Both the position numbers and the translations under genes were made by a program. Below are positions 32,502 through 43,950 of a stretch of 64,000 nt of DNA, piece by piece. The notes under the pieces are model-generated. The model worked only from the letters and a program-made list of their open reading frames with translations. It made no database searches and was not told the DNA's origin. This DNA is from Liolophura sinensis (taxonomy: Eukaryota > Mollusca > Polyplacophora > Chitonida > Chitonidae), in assembly GCF_032854445.1 (NCBI RefSeq), contig NC_088300.1, positions 16,835,191-16,899,190 on the forward strand. Direction: 5' to 3'. How positions within the stretch are numbered: the first letter of the stretch is position 1; every line of letters begins with the position of its first letter.

Positions 32502-35500
32502 AGATGGTGAGTTCTGAAGAGCATGTGCCATACCCAAAGCCGCGATCTGGGTGCTTGTTGTCTTTGTTGAGTGTCATCTGTCTTCTCGTTCATGTTAAGA
32601 CTATATGTAAATGTATCGTGGCGAGACCTGTTAATGACCGACTAGGAATCCACACCTGGATAAATATGCGCTTGTTTGTATTTACTCAGTAACCGCTGGC
32701 TTGTTATGTTCTTCAAGCCATGACAAAAGTCCCAATCCCCATTATCATAATGACCATACACCAACATTGTCACCTTTACCATGTAAACAATCTTTCCCAT
32801 AGGCTGTAATCACGGTTATTGTGACACACTGAAAATGTGTTAATATGCTAATCATAGGTATACTTTTACATTACATAATAGTGATCTGCATGCACCATTG
32901 ACTGATTTGTCACCTTGTTACAAGGTTGAAGGTCGTCTCAAATATGCTCCCCATTTCAGATACACCTGATACGACATGTGAAGTTGCTGACGCGCCGTGA
33001 GCTCCGCAACATGTCGTCGAACCAGTGATTTTCAGACATGTGTACACTGTAGCTTCCCCCGTGTCATTTAGCAAGCCCACTGCTTCAAGGCCATTTGGCC
33101 TTCTTCCTCAGATTTTAACTCGACAGTTGCATTTGTATTTGACGGCGAGCTAAAAGGATAATATATCGTTGCATATTATTCATATCTCATATAATATAAA
33201 ATATTTATATAAATATGAAAACATATTTTATTTCATGGCACGTGCACCTTCCACATGTATGCGCATGTCTGTGTAGTGACGTAGGATTGACAATTGGTCT
33301 TGTCTTAATTTCACACGTATTTTACATAGTAGTTAACGCCCGTCCATGGAAATTGTCCAAAACTGTCCTGGTTAGATGATCGATGAATATGCCTCCATTT
33401 AATGCAGCATGTATTTATTTTTACGGCATTTAATAAGCCTGTTGCACCTCACTGGAGTAACTGCTCACAACAAAGAATCACTGCATTTGGAACCGATTGT
33501 CTTATTTTGCCATAAAGCATTAAATATTATAATGTTAAGCGCACCCACCTTCAAATGAATCACCCCGCTACCAGATCACCCCTCCCCTTCCATTGCTATG
33601 ATAAACTGAAGCAAAAAACAGAAAACGGACGGAATTGCACAAAATTATATTTTGGTCATTTAGATTTCATGAAGTTATATTACAGAGAACAGAAAAATTA
33701 CTTCGGATTTGTTTCATCAAGACCAGAGATAAATCATTGCCCATTGTAGTGTATCGTAAAAATCTTATTTCCTGCCTGCAAACGTTATCATATTCTGTGT
33801 GATATGCTAGGGAATAGGCCGTTAATATTTTTCTCATTTTGTTTCTTGTCAGATCGCCTATATGACTGACTTCTTTCTAGTCGCATATCACGTTACAACA
33901 CATCGGCTATTGACAAGATCTGTTCAAATTTAGATTCCTTCAGATTTTTTTCAAGATTCTTAATTTCTGATTAACTATTTCATGCGTTAGTATATTTACA
34001 TCTTCTTTCTGTGATTGAGAAGGCTAATCAAGCCAGCTGGAGCAAGGCGATGATGCAGATGGTGACCACAGGCCTGGTAGATTTGAACACAATAAAGAGA
34101 CAAGCTCAACAGCGCACGCCCGAGATTTCTGGAGCAAATTTCCCATGCCTTCTCCATGGTAATCTTGTCGCTCAGCACCACCTTGTTTTCCATTCATTTC
34201 AACCTGTAACTGCCAGAAATTTGATGTCATTGAACTCACACGCCTTTTTTCTTGCTTTCGTGGAAAAAGCTGTTTAACGCGACTCAGTCTTGTCAGGCAG
34301 TGCGTTGAAGCAACCGACTGTAAGCAACAGACTGCAAACAACGACTGATCCTTAGGTTAGACTGAGGTGGTCACACTCACCACGATGTTGAAAGCTGAAA
34401 TCCATTTCCTGCTGGTTTGACTGTCAATTGCCTACCTATACCTGTGCATTGGTGACCCGTGTCGGAGTCGCACTAAGCATTGTTCTCTGGTAATACATCG
34501 GTACTCCGTTACGTACCGATCACAAATCTTCATCACAAATAGCTGGAATGAACAATAACCTACAGGGTTTGGACCCTAACGTTTCCCCGTTAAAAAGTAA
34601 ATGAGAACGTCTGGTAAACCCATATATATATATACTGTTCAGATTTATCACTATATTTATCCAGAATGATGTTAACGATGTTCCATGGGAGTTATAATCT
34701 AGCTTAGCCGTATTCTGCATAATGCGAACAGTTGGCGTTAGATAATGGTTAATTTTCTCTCCCTCGCAATGGCCACCCTGTTCCAAGCTGACGAGCATGA
34801 CCATCGTTCTCTTGTAATACATGAGTAATATGTTACTCACGGAACGCCACCGCAAAGGTAAGAATGAACAGGTCAGAATTACTTTAAACGGGATAGGTTC
34901 GCCATTTGGAAAATTGGCTGTTGAGGAATAGTTTGTATTAGAGGACGTTACATCAACAAAACAGTTATGACATTTATAGGACTTCATGCGCCTGAGGTGA
35001 TTGTTTTCACAACCCTTGATCGTGTTGTTAGAAGTTATCTTGTTGGAATTTGTTTGGAATGAAGAATAGTGAGATTCATTCCTAAACCTACTATGGCATC
35101 AATAGACAGTTCTACAAGCTATATGTTGATTATTAACCATCCACCTGTCTTCAGTGGAAGAAAAACATATGTTCATCCGGTTTAAGTCTATTTCTTTCAG
35201 CGAGGAAACGGGAAGATAAAAAAATCATTGATGAAAATAAAACGGAAAATGGCTTTAGTTTAAATTAATGACCATAGGTTTTTTTTGCCTTCAAAAACTT
35301 TTTGGTTTTCTTGCTAAGCTCTTCCTCAAATAATCTCGAATAGAGTAAATAGATAACCAAAATGCATAACCATGCGGATATGTTAGAAGGAATAGAACTT
35401 GGAGTATTAACGACAGAGGGTGATTATACAAAACTGGCTTTGACTTGAATCAAAATCTGAAATCTGATTTTAATGTTTACTTTTTGATGCTAGGTGTTGA

Positions 35501-36295
35501 ATGCAAGTGTTAAGACAAAGCTTTCGCAATTCTAATTTTGTGCCGTAAGCGATATATTATGCTTGGATTTAGATTGAAGACGAATCGGCTCTAGCTCTGT
35601 TGTGATATGACGACGGATAATCTATTACAGCAAGTTTTAATGGCTTTTCACAACAACCTTTATTGTCCCACTGTACTAGCTGTGTGTGTTGCCTAGAGGC
35701 TTCGTAGACTAAGACTGACAAATACCAAATATCCAAGTGAGATTATTGGGGATCTCATTGGCAAGATCATACGGCTACAATAAATGTATCTTCTGACATA
35801 ACAAATTCTACACAGTTGCCTATATATTAGATTCGAAAAGCGTCCCCAATAAGTCGTATTTTGCCTTTGCCAATGTTATACATGTAACAGTTTTATATGA
35901 ACAGCAGTACCGTACTTTCTATATGGTTATATCTTGTTTAATCAACAATATCGTACCATTGTAATGTAAAGGAGGCGTTTCGGACACCTGGCCAAATGAT
36001 GTTTTTCCTTTGAAGCTCTGCCCGGTTTCGTCTTCCACCAAAGTAAGTGATATATTCTGAAACAATATTCTGAAACAACTACCGGTCAGACAAAACAGAA
36101 TAAAGTAAACTTCCATAGTCCATACTGTATCACTGTTGCCAGTTTAATGGGCGAATTTATTTTATGTTGATAGAATCTCCTTGTATTTACTCTAAAACTA
36201 AGGTTTTATTTTATGACATAAATAAAGATTAGCAATCTTTTTACGTCGTGGAAGAAAAACTTAACACTGCACACATTATGTGAAGACTTACTTGT
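32502..36295. other. Intergenic or intronic, one coding-like patch
   Basis: It contains a palindrome AAGGCCATTTGGCCTT near 33083 and the coding-like patch at 33997-34220. A 155-codon minus-strand ORF at 34520-34987 has no recognisable domain. The segment 36185-36220 is shared almost exactly with 41778-41813. Confidence 0.45.
33997..34220 (-). pseudogene. Coding-like patch, two overlapping minus-strand frames
   Basis: One minus-strand frame reads MENKVVLSDKITMEKAWEIC and on through CGHHLHHRLAPAGLISLLNH. The neighbouring frame reads LQVEMNGKQGGAERQDYHG and follows ATTTCTGGCAG|, a possible acceptor. The plus strand is open here too. Base composition is richer in GC than the flanks. I cannot tell which frame, if any, is the real one, and the family is not recognised. 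Confidence 0.25.
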
Positions 36296-36330
36296 TTAAT
36301 TTATTTGATTGTCGTTTAACGCCAGACTGA
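36296..36330 (-). mobile_element. SINE tail fragment, family A or B
   Basis: The plus strand reads TTTAATTTATTTGATTGTCG then TTTAACGCC, the conserved 3' tail of these SINEs. A second tail-like piece, GGCGTTAAATCCCTGTCG, lies in opposite orientation at 36476-36493. Confidence 0.55.
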
Positions 36331-38750
36331 ACCGTTTTTGGCTAAGCCTTAGTTGCCTTCTGATAAAACCGATACAGCTTATACGCTTATATATATCCGC
36401 CACAAAGACTAATTAACGATATTTTTATCTTTTTAGGGATTTCTCGCGAGGATATGGCAGAAATATTGCAAACGTGGCGTTAAATCCCTGTCGTTTATTC
36501 ATTCTTTACTTGAACAGTATTTTTCGTAAGATTTCGTTCTTTGTATAGGTGATGGTTTTAGAACTTCTCCTTGAAAGCTGTTCTACAGCCAAAGACAGGA
36601 TAACTGCTGAATGCTGAACAACGAAAACCTTGATACATTATCACGATTCGTACCGACTGAGGTTTCCGATAAGTGAAACAGCCTTGACGACATTGATTGT
36701 GACTATCATATACGCATTGCTCTGCTAATTTAAATACTGTATACGACTTAAATAAGTAGAAAAGAAAATAATGAAAAGAGTCCAATAAGAACTAATCCGG
36801 TATATGATTCCAAACAGTGTTGCGACTTCAGTGTGAGAACATTGTTATTCACCGCAGGTGTCTGTTCACTCAGGCAGTTACATGGTACAAACCAGCGTGA
36901 CAAAGGATCGCAAGGATAAGAATTGATCAGAGAAGCTGTGTGGAGACTATACTGGGTGCTATTCAGCTTATGTATATGAATTATCATTGCCTTCTTGAGA
37001 GTACTACAATAATTAACGTTGTCAGATTGCCCTTTGTTGGTGTGTGGACAGTCACTGGGCTTGGCATGACGTTCTCTAGCTGTTACTGGTCTGCATGGGT
37101 TTTCTGCAAAATGGGTGCGGTCCTTAGGAGCTGTGACCTTCTGTTGAAAAAGACTACCTGTATAGCGTCTGGCACGAGAGAATGAAGCAAAAAGCGTGCA
37201 CAACGATGTAGAGCGCACGATCAGGGCATGGAAACCGGTACCCCGTGAATGGGAAACGGCATCCCTGTGCTTGGGCAACTGTGATAAGGATGAGTATACA
37301 GGATGTGATAGAACTTTGGATTGTGTGCAAAGCCATCTGGAACATCTCAGATAACCTTGAATACATCAAGTCAGTTACAGCTAGAATCAGCTTTAATCTT
37401 GCAGCTAGGAGTAATAAAATAAGGAGTAAATATAAGACCAAAACTGATCAAATCAACTGCTACTGAATCTTGAGCTTACAGTCATCTTATCACCTTTTCT
37501 GACTGCATTATAAAATGGTCTGATTTTTTTTTGATTCTAAAGCCATGGTGCTAGCGGGCGTAAACTGCTTCGGTTTAAACATTTACGTGAACAATTAGAA
37601 AACAACGTCACTGAGGTAAATTGAGATGACAAATTCATAGGAAACGTGTGACTAATTACACAGCTATTACACCGTCATCCCTTGTTGTAGTTCTTTTTAT
37701 TTGATGTGTTTGCTATGTAAAGGTGACGTCTTCTAAATTGTTAACAGTTTTTTCCTCCGTAGCCCACTTGTCTACATTCAATCAAGGCTTTTTGGTATGT
37801 GTATCAGACGTTAATTAATGATACCATCTCAGTCATGTAGTGCTACCAGTCATATTATGGAAAGGTATTCTCCCACGTGATAGCGTTGTAATGAATTGGG
37901 AAACCATGGAATCTCCGGTGCAAGAGAAAGAAAATCAAATATTGCTGACCGTGGATCGTGAATTATGTTGATACAATTACCAAGACTCTGTGGAAAAGAT
38001 ATCAAAGAAGAACGCCATGAAAAATCCAGTGCCTCGATTGATTCACGAAGAATATGGTTTAATCCTGTCAATATTAGAAGATGATGATCTTGGGTAGAGC
38101 GATGAGAGCAGCTTTAGAATGAAGGAGTTTGAGTGTTGAGCATTTTACAAATTGATCATTGTAACAGGTTTTCAAGAAGATCAATGTTAACACATTCCTT
38201 ACCATGAGCTTAAACATCAATTACCAGAAAAATCAACAGATTCGAATCATAAAAACAAGGGGCTTAAAAGGCTTTAAAGGATCATTAGCTCGCACATCAC
38301 TGAGAGCTTATTGCATGTTTTGAAAATCTTTCTTTAGGGCAATACTTTTTTATATTAACAAGCAGAAGTGGCTAAGAGGTGTTACATTTGTCTACCGTTG
38401 GCAAAGTGATCCTCACATGATTAGGAGAATTGATCAGTTTTTGATAAACGCCATTAGTGAAGTCGTACTTTACACGACTACGTGAATGCTGTCTTAGCTT
38501 AATGATTATTGAAATGTTTTTTATTCCACGGTCTAATCGTGTGGATGTTTTGTGGCTGGTTTTATGTTTACATTTGGTTGAAATACTGCCCTCTGCTTCC
38601 AGCCTCCATCGTCTATTCGCTTTGTGTGGCACCCAGATTACAGTGAAATACACAGGGACGGTATAGCATTGTGACGATTACAGTCTAACCAGTGCCAAAG
38701 GAACTATTAATTTTTGGTAAAAAATCTGTATATGTTGTTTTCACTTTTTT
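36331..38750. other. Intergenic or intronic, no gene recognised
   Basis: Long overlapping ORFs on both strands at 36748-37466 (up to 176 codons) show no recognisable domain or convincing start or splice context. No tandem arrays were seen. Confidence 0.4.
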
Positions 38751-39005
38751 CACTTACATGATGGTAGCCAGTTTTACTCGTGAAGGAAACCTGGAGTAAA
38801 CCACTGACTTTTGGGGAGTTACAAGCAAATTTTCTCACATGTTACATAGTTCAAATGGACGTATGGCAAGTGGCCTCTAGTGATAATGGAGGCAGTGAAA
38901 TGTCGAAAACTCCCTGTCCGAGGACGGTATTGATCCCATGTTTTGCGTGACCTTATCATTGGACAGCAAGCAGCTTAACGACGTGGCCACGGACCGCACC
39001 CTTTA
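38751..39005 (-). mobile_element. SINE family C
   Basis: Read on the minus strand, an A-box-like GTGGCCACGTCGTTAAGC and a B-box-like GGGATCAATACC form a Leu/Ser-type tRNA head. The body contains GTTTACTCCAGGTTTCCTTC and ends in CTGGCTACCATC, which resembles the central body of family A. Confidence 0.7.
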
Positions 39006-41000
39006 GGCCAAGGTTCTACCTGATAACCAAGACAGGAAGGTTATTGGCGGTGTTTTTATTAAATATATATTAAATTTGAATAAAGAGTATTGCTTTTGTA
39101 CTGTACATGTTCGAGAAAGATGTATACCATATGTTCGCAATTTACTTGATATGTACAAAGAAGTATAAAGTATATTGCAATAGTTTTAATGAAACGGAAT
39201 GAATGAAGGTTGAAAACCGGGGAAAAACTGCCGGTGTTGTTCATCAGTTGTTATATTAATGTGCCAGTAATCGTCTTCATTTGAAGGAGAAGAAAAAAAG
39301 AGCGTTGTGAACTTCTTTAAAATAAAAGAAAGCTAAACTTGGAAGAAAGGTTCATCATAAAGGCAACTGAAAACTATGGGTAAAAATGGTTTCATTTATT
39401 TTTTTCAGATTTTTTGAGAGTGTTGAGAGGCATTCAGATGTTTGGAAACTATGGTAGACTTTATGGGCTATACTGGCGGTATCTAGGAAATCTGATGTCA
39501 CATCGCCTTTTTTCCGCATGTTCACCAGAAGGAATGAATTTTTGGGAACATTATTTCAGTAATCTTTCACTCAGGGTAAAAGAGCTATTCCAACATTCAG
39601 TGTCGTGATTAGAGTGGGATAAACTTTCTGTGACGTCAGAGTTCCTAACCTCTGATAGTATGGTTCATCAAGCCCACCTCAGAAGTCAAATCTTTGAGCG
39701 CCTTTAGTTCTTTTCACAAAAATCTAAAAAATAAATGAAAGTATGCATAGTTTGAAGTGGTTTACTTAATGATGCCTACATCGATTTTTAGAGGTCTTTT
39801 CCTTTAATCGCGAAGTTGTATTAACAGATTATAGCTCAGATAATTTCACCACGAGGACACCAAAAACACTGCTTTGCCAACCCTCTTTATCTCCGTGTAC
39901 TTTTGAAAGTACCGCGACCTTGATAAATGTCTCAACTTTTCTTGAGAATCTTTTCATCGGCATTCTATAAAACTATAGAATGTTTACATGTTCATGTTTA
40001 CGTCAACGATTTATACAGTATATAGGTCAGCATTAACTTACTGGGATGTTGCATCGTCAAGTTAAAACCTTACTACAGATCTTAGGCCCAATAAGAGCGC
40101 TCAAGTTTGAAGAAAATGGGTGTTCACTTATCTTGTATCCACTTGTGAAGGCGATGACAACACAAATTAATGAAAGTTGCTAATATACCAGGATCATTTT
40201 AAATGACTATATACAATTTATACTTCGGTACAAACGATTTATTTGTCAGTTTCACGTACAATTGTCAATACTTTAAAGGAATATAACCGAGGTACGGTGT
40301 TTTGTTTGACCAATAACACTAGTAACTGTTGAACTTAGCTATGTATAACTTATGTGATTCCCATTGCTTTATAACAGATTTATTATTTAGTTAATGATCA
40401 TATCAGGCAGATGTATGCATTTCCTTATTTTTTAATTCCGCCTAATCTAAACTATAGCTCTTCAGACAGTGAAGTCAAAAAGCCTTTTTCATTTTACTAT
40501 ACCGATGTACAAATGCAAATAGTCAGGCCCAGGATTACTGGTTTATATTCATGTAATATCAATTTAAATAATGTTTAAAGTCTTCTTCAGTGGTCAGTCC
40601 CGTCCAAAAGAACACTGACCTCAAGGCATAAGCTGCAAACTGTTTGAGCTGCAAGGTATAGCTTACTTTATTCTCGAGGGAACTTTTAGAGCTGTAAGAT
40701 CTGCATTGAGAAACATGTCAGTGGTGAGTCCAATCAAAAAAGCCCACGCGGAAAGTTAACGTCATTTTTTCCATATCCTTATATGGAATAAAAATATGTG
40801 TGTTGAGGCCCCTCAATACAGATCGCTATTAAACCGGCTGCGAGCTTGTCATGAAAATAAAAGCTATGGTCTAATTCAACTGATTACTGTGTAAGTGCCA
40901 CTTTCCCACTTACTACAAAGATTTCACAATGCTTTAAAGCCGAGAGTGATTTGTGCAAAGGGAATTATTTTTAGCTAATGTTGACTGACGTACGTTAATT
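39006..41000. other. Intergenic or intronic, nothing recognised
   Basis: No gene, RNA gene or repeat stands out. A short direct and inverted GTTTACATGTTCATGTTTAC lies near 39982. Confidence 0.4.
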
Positions 41001-41144
41001 ACCATGGAGTTGCACACTACCATGAAGTTACTCGTTACCATGGGTCGCTCCTTGCCATGAGGTTACTCGTTGTCATGGGGATACTCGTTGTCATGGAGTT
41101 ACTCGTTGTCATGGGGATACTCGTTGTCATGGGAATACTCTATC
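41001..41144. repeat. 18-bp minisatellite, 8 units
   Basis: Eight 18-base units follow TCATGGGGATACTCGTTG. The left units are more diverged (ACCATGAAGTTACTCGTT) and the right ones nearly identical. Confidence 0.9.
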
Positions 41145-42355
41145 TACTCCTTTTCTGTGCGCCTTTGCACATAAACTGAATATAGTTTAAGTTGACTTTT
41201 TCAAACAACGCCATCTTTAGCAGCCAAGGATGAAACAGCCAAGTGAAAATGCACAAGTGACAATTCACCTTTATAAGGTGATGCAATCCGCCATAATGGT
41301 GCGTCAATCGGAATCAGCCATATATATGATGATAATATATAATCCAAGGGAGCCTCCATCGGAGAAATTTCAAAGGAAGGGGTTTCTTGAGATTCCATGA
41401 AATGGTAAGGTGAGAGAATTGGCATTTAACTCTGCTGTACAAGTACCAGCAGTTGGGAGTTGCAGCCAGTCGTAGACCGTGGTGAACCATCTTCGAAACT
41501 GTCCCGAAGCTTCTATTGGGGTTACCCTGGGCTATAGATTTACTGAGGTGAAGGGAATAGAGCAATGTATTTAACACTGAAGGCCACTGTGCTGATTGTA
41601 GCTGAGGCGGTCAACGTCATGACCTATAACCATGGTAATAATAATATGCTGCTCGCTTAATAGCTCTGTTTACCGTATCCTTGAGCGGGCAGTGCAACTA
41701 GAAGCTCGACTTACGGGCTGCGATTAAGCTGAACTAGTCTCGGATATCCAAGTCTCAACGCTCTTCTGTAACATGACAGTATTTACTCTAAAACTAAGGT
41801 TTTATCTTATGACATTCAATATTTATTTTCCCGAGGGGTGAGGAAAGTGGGCTGTACAAAAGCTCCTCCAATCTTCCCAATCAAATGACATTAGATATAT
41901 GCTGAATCTCTTCCTTACCTCAAGGTGATGACCTTGAGGCTTCAAGGTCAGGACACATTTTCACAATACCTCCTCAGTGTGCCCCAAAGCATACGCATGA
42001 TTGGATACGCGTGAATTAGGACTCATTAATTTTATGTCAATTCTCTGGGGACAGTGTAGATCGAGATAACGACAAAAACGCTTTGACCTACTTTCATACA
42101 CGCATTTTGTGGGTCGAAAAATTTTAATTGTACGGTCTACTTTTCGCGCCAGCGGCCTTTAGGTATTTTTTTGACAACACTAAACCACGTTTTACACCAT
42201 TGAAACTAAGTACAATTTTGTAATCTACATTCTTCGTAACATTTATTTTAAAATCATAATCACTAGTTGATAAGTCTAGATTAATGCTCCAAACTTCTAA
42301 ATCTCGAGCAAGGCATTTTAAGAGAAAATTATTGTATACTTTGACTGCAGGTCAG
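41145..42355. other. Intergenic, nothing firm
   Basis: It contains a second copy of a 36-base word shared with 36185 (at 41778-41813) and short inverted repeats around CAAGGTGATGACCTTGAGG near 41921. ORFs at 41201-41577 are not recognisable. Confidence 0.4.
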
Positions 42356-42359
42356 GTAT

Positions 42360-42660
42360 GTTACATGCAGGGAGAGTGGAATTCTCCCTGTAATCAAGGG
42401 TGTGTTTGTGGAACTTTGGTGCCAAGGTAAATGTTGTCTATGGAGCTTCATTTTCCAAGGTTACGTTTTTGTGGAACTCTCGTTGTCAAGACGAACGTAC
42501 CTGTAAAACACTGGTTGCCCAGATTAATGTACGTGAGGAACTCCTGTTGCTGTGGAAGTCTAGTTGCCAAGGATAATGTGTTCGTGGAAACTCGTTGTCA
42601 ATTAAGTGGAAGGAGTTTGCTAACTCTTGTTCCGAAGACGAATGTTTTGAAGATTATGTG
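42360..42660. repeat. Degenerate tandem repeat
   Basis: GTGGAACTC or GTGGAAGTC followed by TTGTTGCCAAG or a variant recurs roughly every 35-40 bases, with AATGTTTGTG-like spacers. Units are strongly diverged. Confidence 0.5.
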
Positions 42661-42820
42661 GCTGTTCTCTTAGAACTTTTTTGACGAACAGTGCAGTTTG
42701 AATGATAAAATGCTCCGATCGTAAACAAACGAACAAGAAATTGATCAAAGTTTTGATATACCCACTTGCACTAACGTTCGATTCTCGATCTTCTAACATG
42801 CAACTCCGGCTCGCAGAATA

Positions 42821-42933
42821 ATGCGTAAAACATCGATTGTCCTCGTCGTTTTTACTGTTTTATTGTTGCTCGGTTTCAGCAATTCTCGCGTCGTTGAGCC
42901 GTTTTTTGTCCAGAGCGGCGAGAGGATACAAGT
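42821..42933 (+). CDS. First coding exon of an unknown secreted or type II membrane protein
   Basis: The ATG at 42821 opens 37 codons plus two bases, beginning MRKTSIVLVVFTVLLLLGFS. It runs into CAAGT|GTAAGTAG, a near-consensus donor after 42933. Residues 5-19 form an uninterrupted hydrophobic core after the basic MRKTS, as in a signal peptide or a type II signal anchor of a Golgi enzyme. The mature side reads NSRVVEPFFVQSGERIQV. The next exon must supply one base to finish a Val codon. The nearest candidate with fitting phase is 54927-55032, but the link is unproven. The family is not recognised. Confidence 0.6.
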
Positions 42934-43029
42934 GTAAGTAGAATATGAGTGGTGTAATTTATTATTTCTTTACTCTGTAATATGATAATATGATATATTG
43001 CTTACTGACGCTGTCGCTAGTATTTCCAA

Positions 43030-43274
43030 GTCAATAATAGCAAGGCCAATTCCCAAAACGACGTGCATCTATAACACAAACCACCAAAGAACAAAACAAG
43101 TATAAAGTACGACAATAGGACGGCAGCATGCAAAGAGAAGCAGTTAACAGTTTTCATTGATGTTGGAAAGACGTTCTAGGCGATTGAGTGAAATCAATAT
43201 TCAAGTTGAGTATCATGCTAGAATATCAGTTGTCGATAACAAAATATGTATATCAGTTGCGCTTTGATTGCAAC
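43030..43274 (+). repeat. Unnamed dispersed repeat X, copy 2
   Basis: It has the same landmarks as the 16.8 kb copy: TCAATAAT, CAATTCCCAAAACGACG, AACAGTTTTCATTGATGTTG, AAAATATGTATATCAGTTG and GCTTTGATTGCAAC. It lies just inside the intron of the 42821 exon. Confidence 0.6.
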
Positions 43275-43339
43275 AAGAGAGTCATAGCTGGATTACATTG
43301 AGGAATTCAAACGACCACACATTTAACGCGTACAATATG

Positions 43340-43950
43340 TCGAATTTACGTATTGTCAATATTCGACAAGCGGACAAAGGACAAATAATTGACCATGTCT
43401 CGCCGTGTTAACCTACAGGAATCGCCATCAGCACTAAATAGGGAATATAAAGAGTCCCGCTCGTACATCTTCCTGTTTGTAGGCTCACTGCTAGTCGGTG
43501 GACATCCCATTTGCTTGATGGGAACAGAAGACCTTTGAATCCAGCCATTGATTGCGTTGGGTGATTTGGTGTTTTGTACTGAATTCCCTCTCTGGGAAAA
43601 GACTTCTCGCCGGAAGGCTGAGGAAGGTTTCATGACGTGGACAATGGTTTGGGAACTTTGAAGTGATTCTTCTGACTAGGCATGCTTGCCCCAGTTCCCC
43701 ATAAATGACGCACACAGCGTTCTAGCTGCATTTTTCTCTCTCTGCGTTTCGTGCCATGGATGGCTTTACCGGGACTAAATTCGTGCTGCATCTCCCCGTA
43801 GGTTGATTATGAAATAATGGTAGATGTAGCAATTGACGGAAATTGAGAATTCTTGTAGTTGATGGCAATTTGATTACGTTGATTGACACATGAGAGCCCG
43901 AGGAGCATGTTATAGTCTGATAGGGACATGAGAGAGAGATCACTCATCTC
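43340..43950 (-). pseudogene. Broken coding-like region, unrecognised
   Basis: On the minus strand an ATG near 43930 begins MSDLSLMSLSDYNMLLGLSC. That frame continues for about 105 codons with a single internal TAA, with later pieces such as KAIHGTKRRERKMQLERC and SQKNHFKVPKPLS. After its stop, a second frame starting MKPSSAFRREVFSQRGNS continues through NAINGWIQRSSVPIKQMG. Composition is richer in GC and Ser/Arg/Lys than the surroundings. One stop and one frameshift suggest a decaying gene or retrocopy. The family is not known to me. Confidence 0.3.

Noticed and set aside
34520-34987. 155-codon minus-strand ORF
   Set aside because: Composition looks random, no domain, and no supporting start or splice signals.
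35919-36116. Short minus ORF with a hydrophobic start (MEVYFILFCLTGSC)
   Set aside because: Tempting as a signal peptide, but it lacks a donor in frame and contains a GAAACCGGGCAGAGC piece typical of SINE family A.
36748-37278. 176-codon minus-strand ORF
   Set aside because: No recognisable domain and no splice context; the opposite strand is also open. Could not be distinguished from chance.
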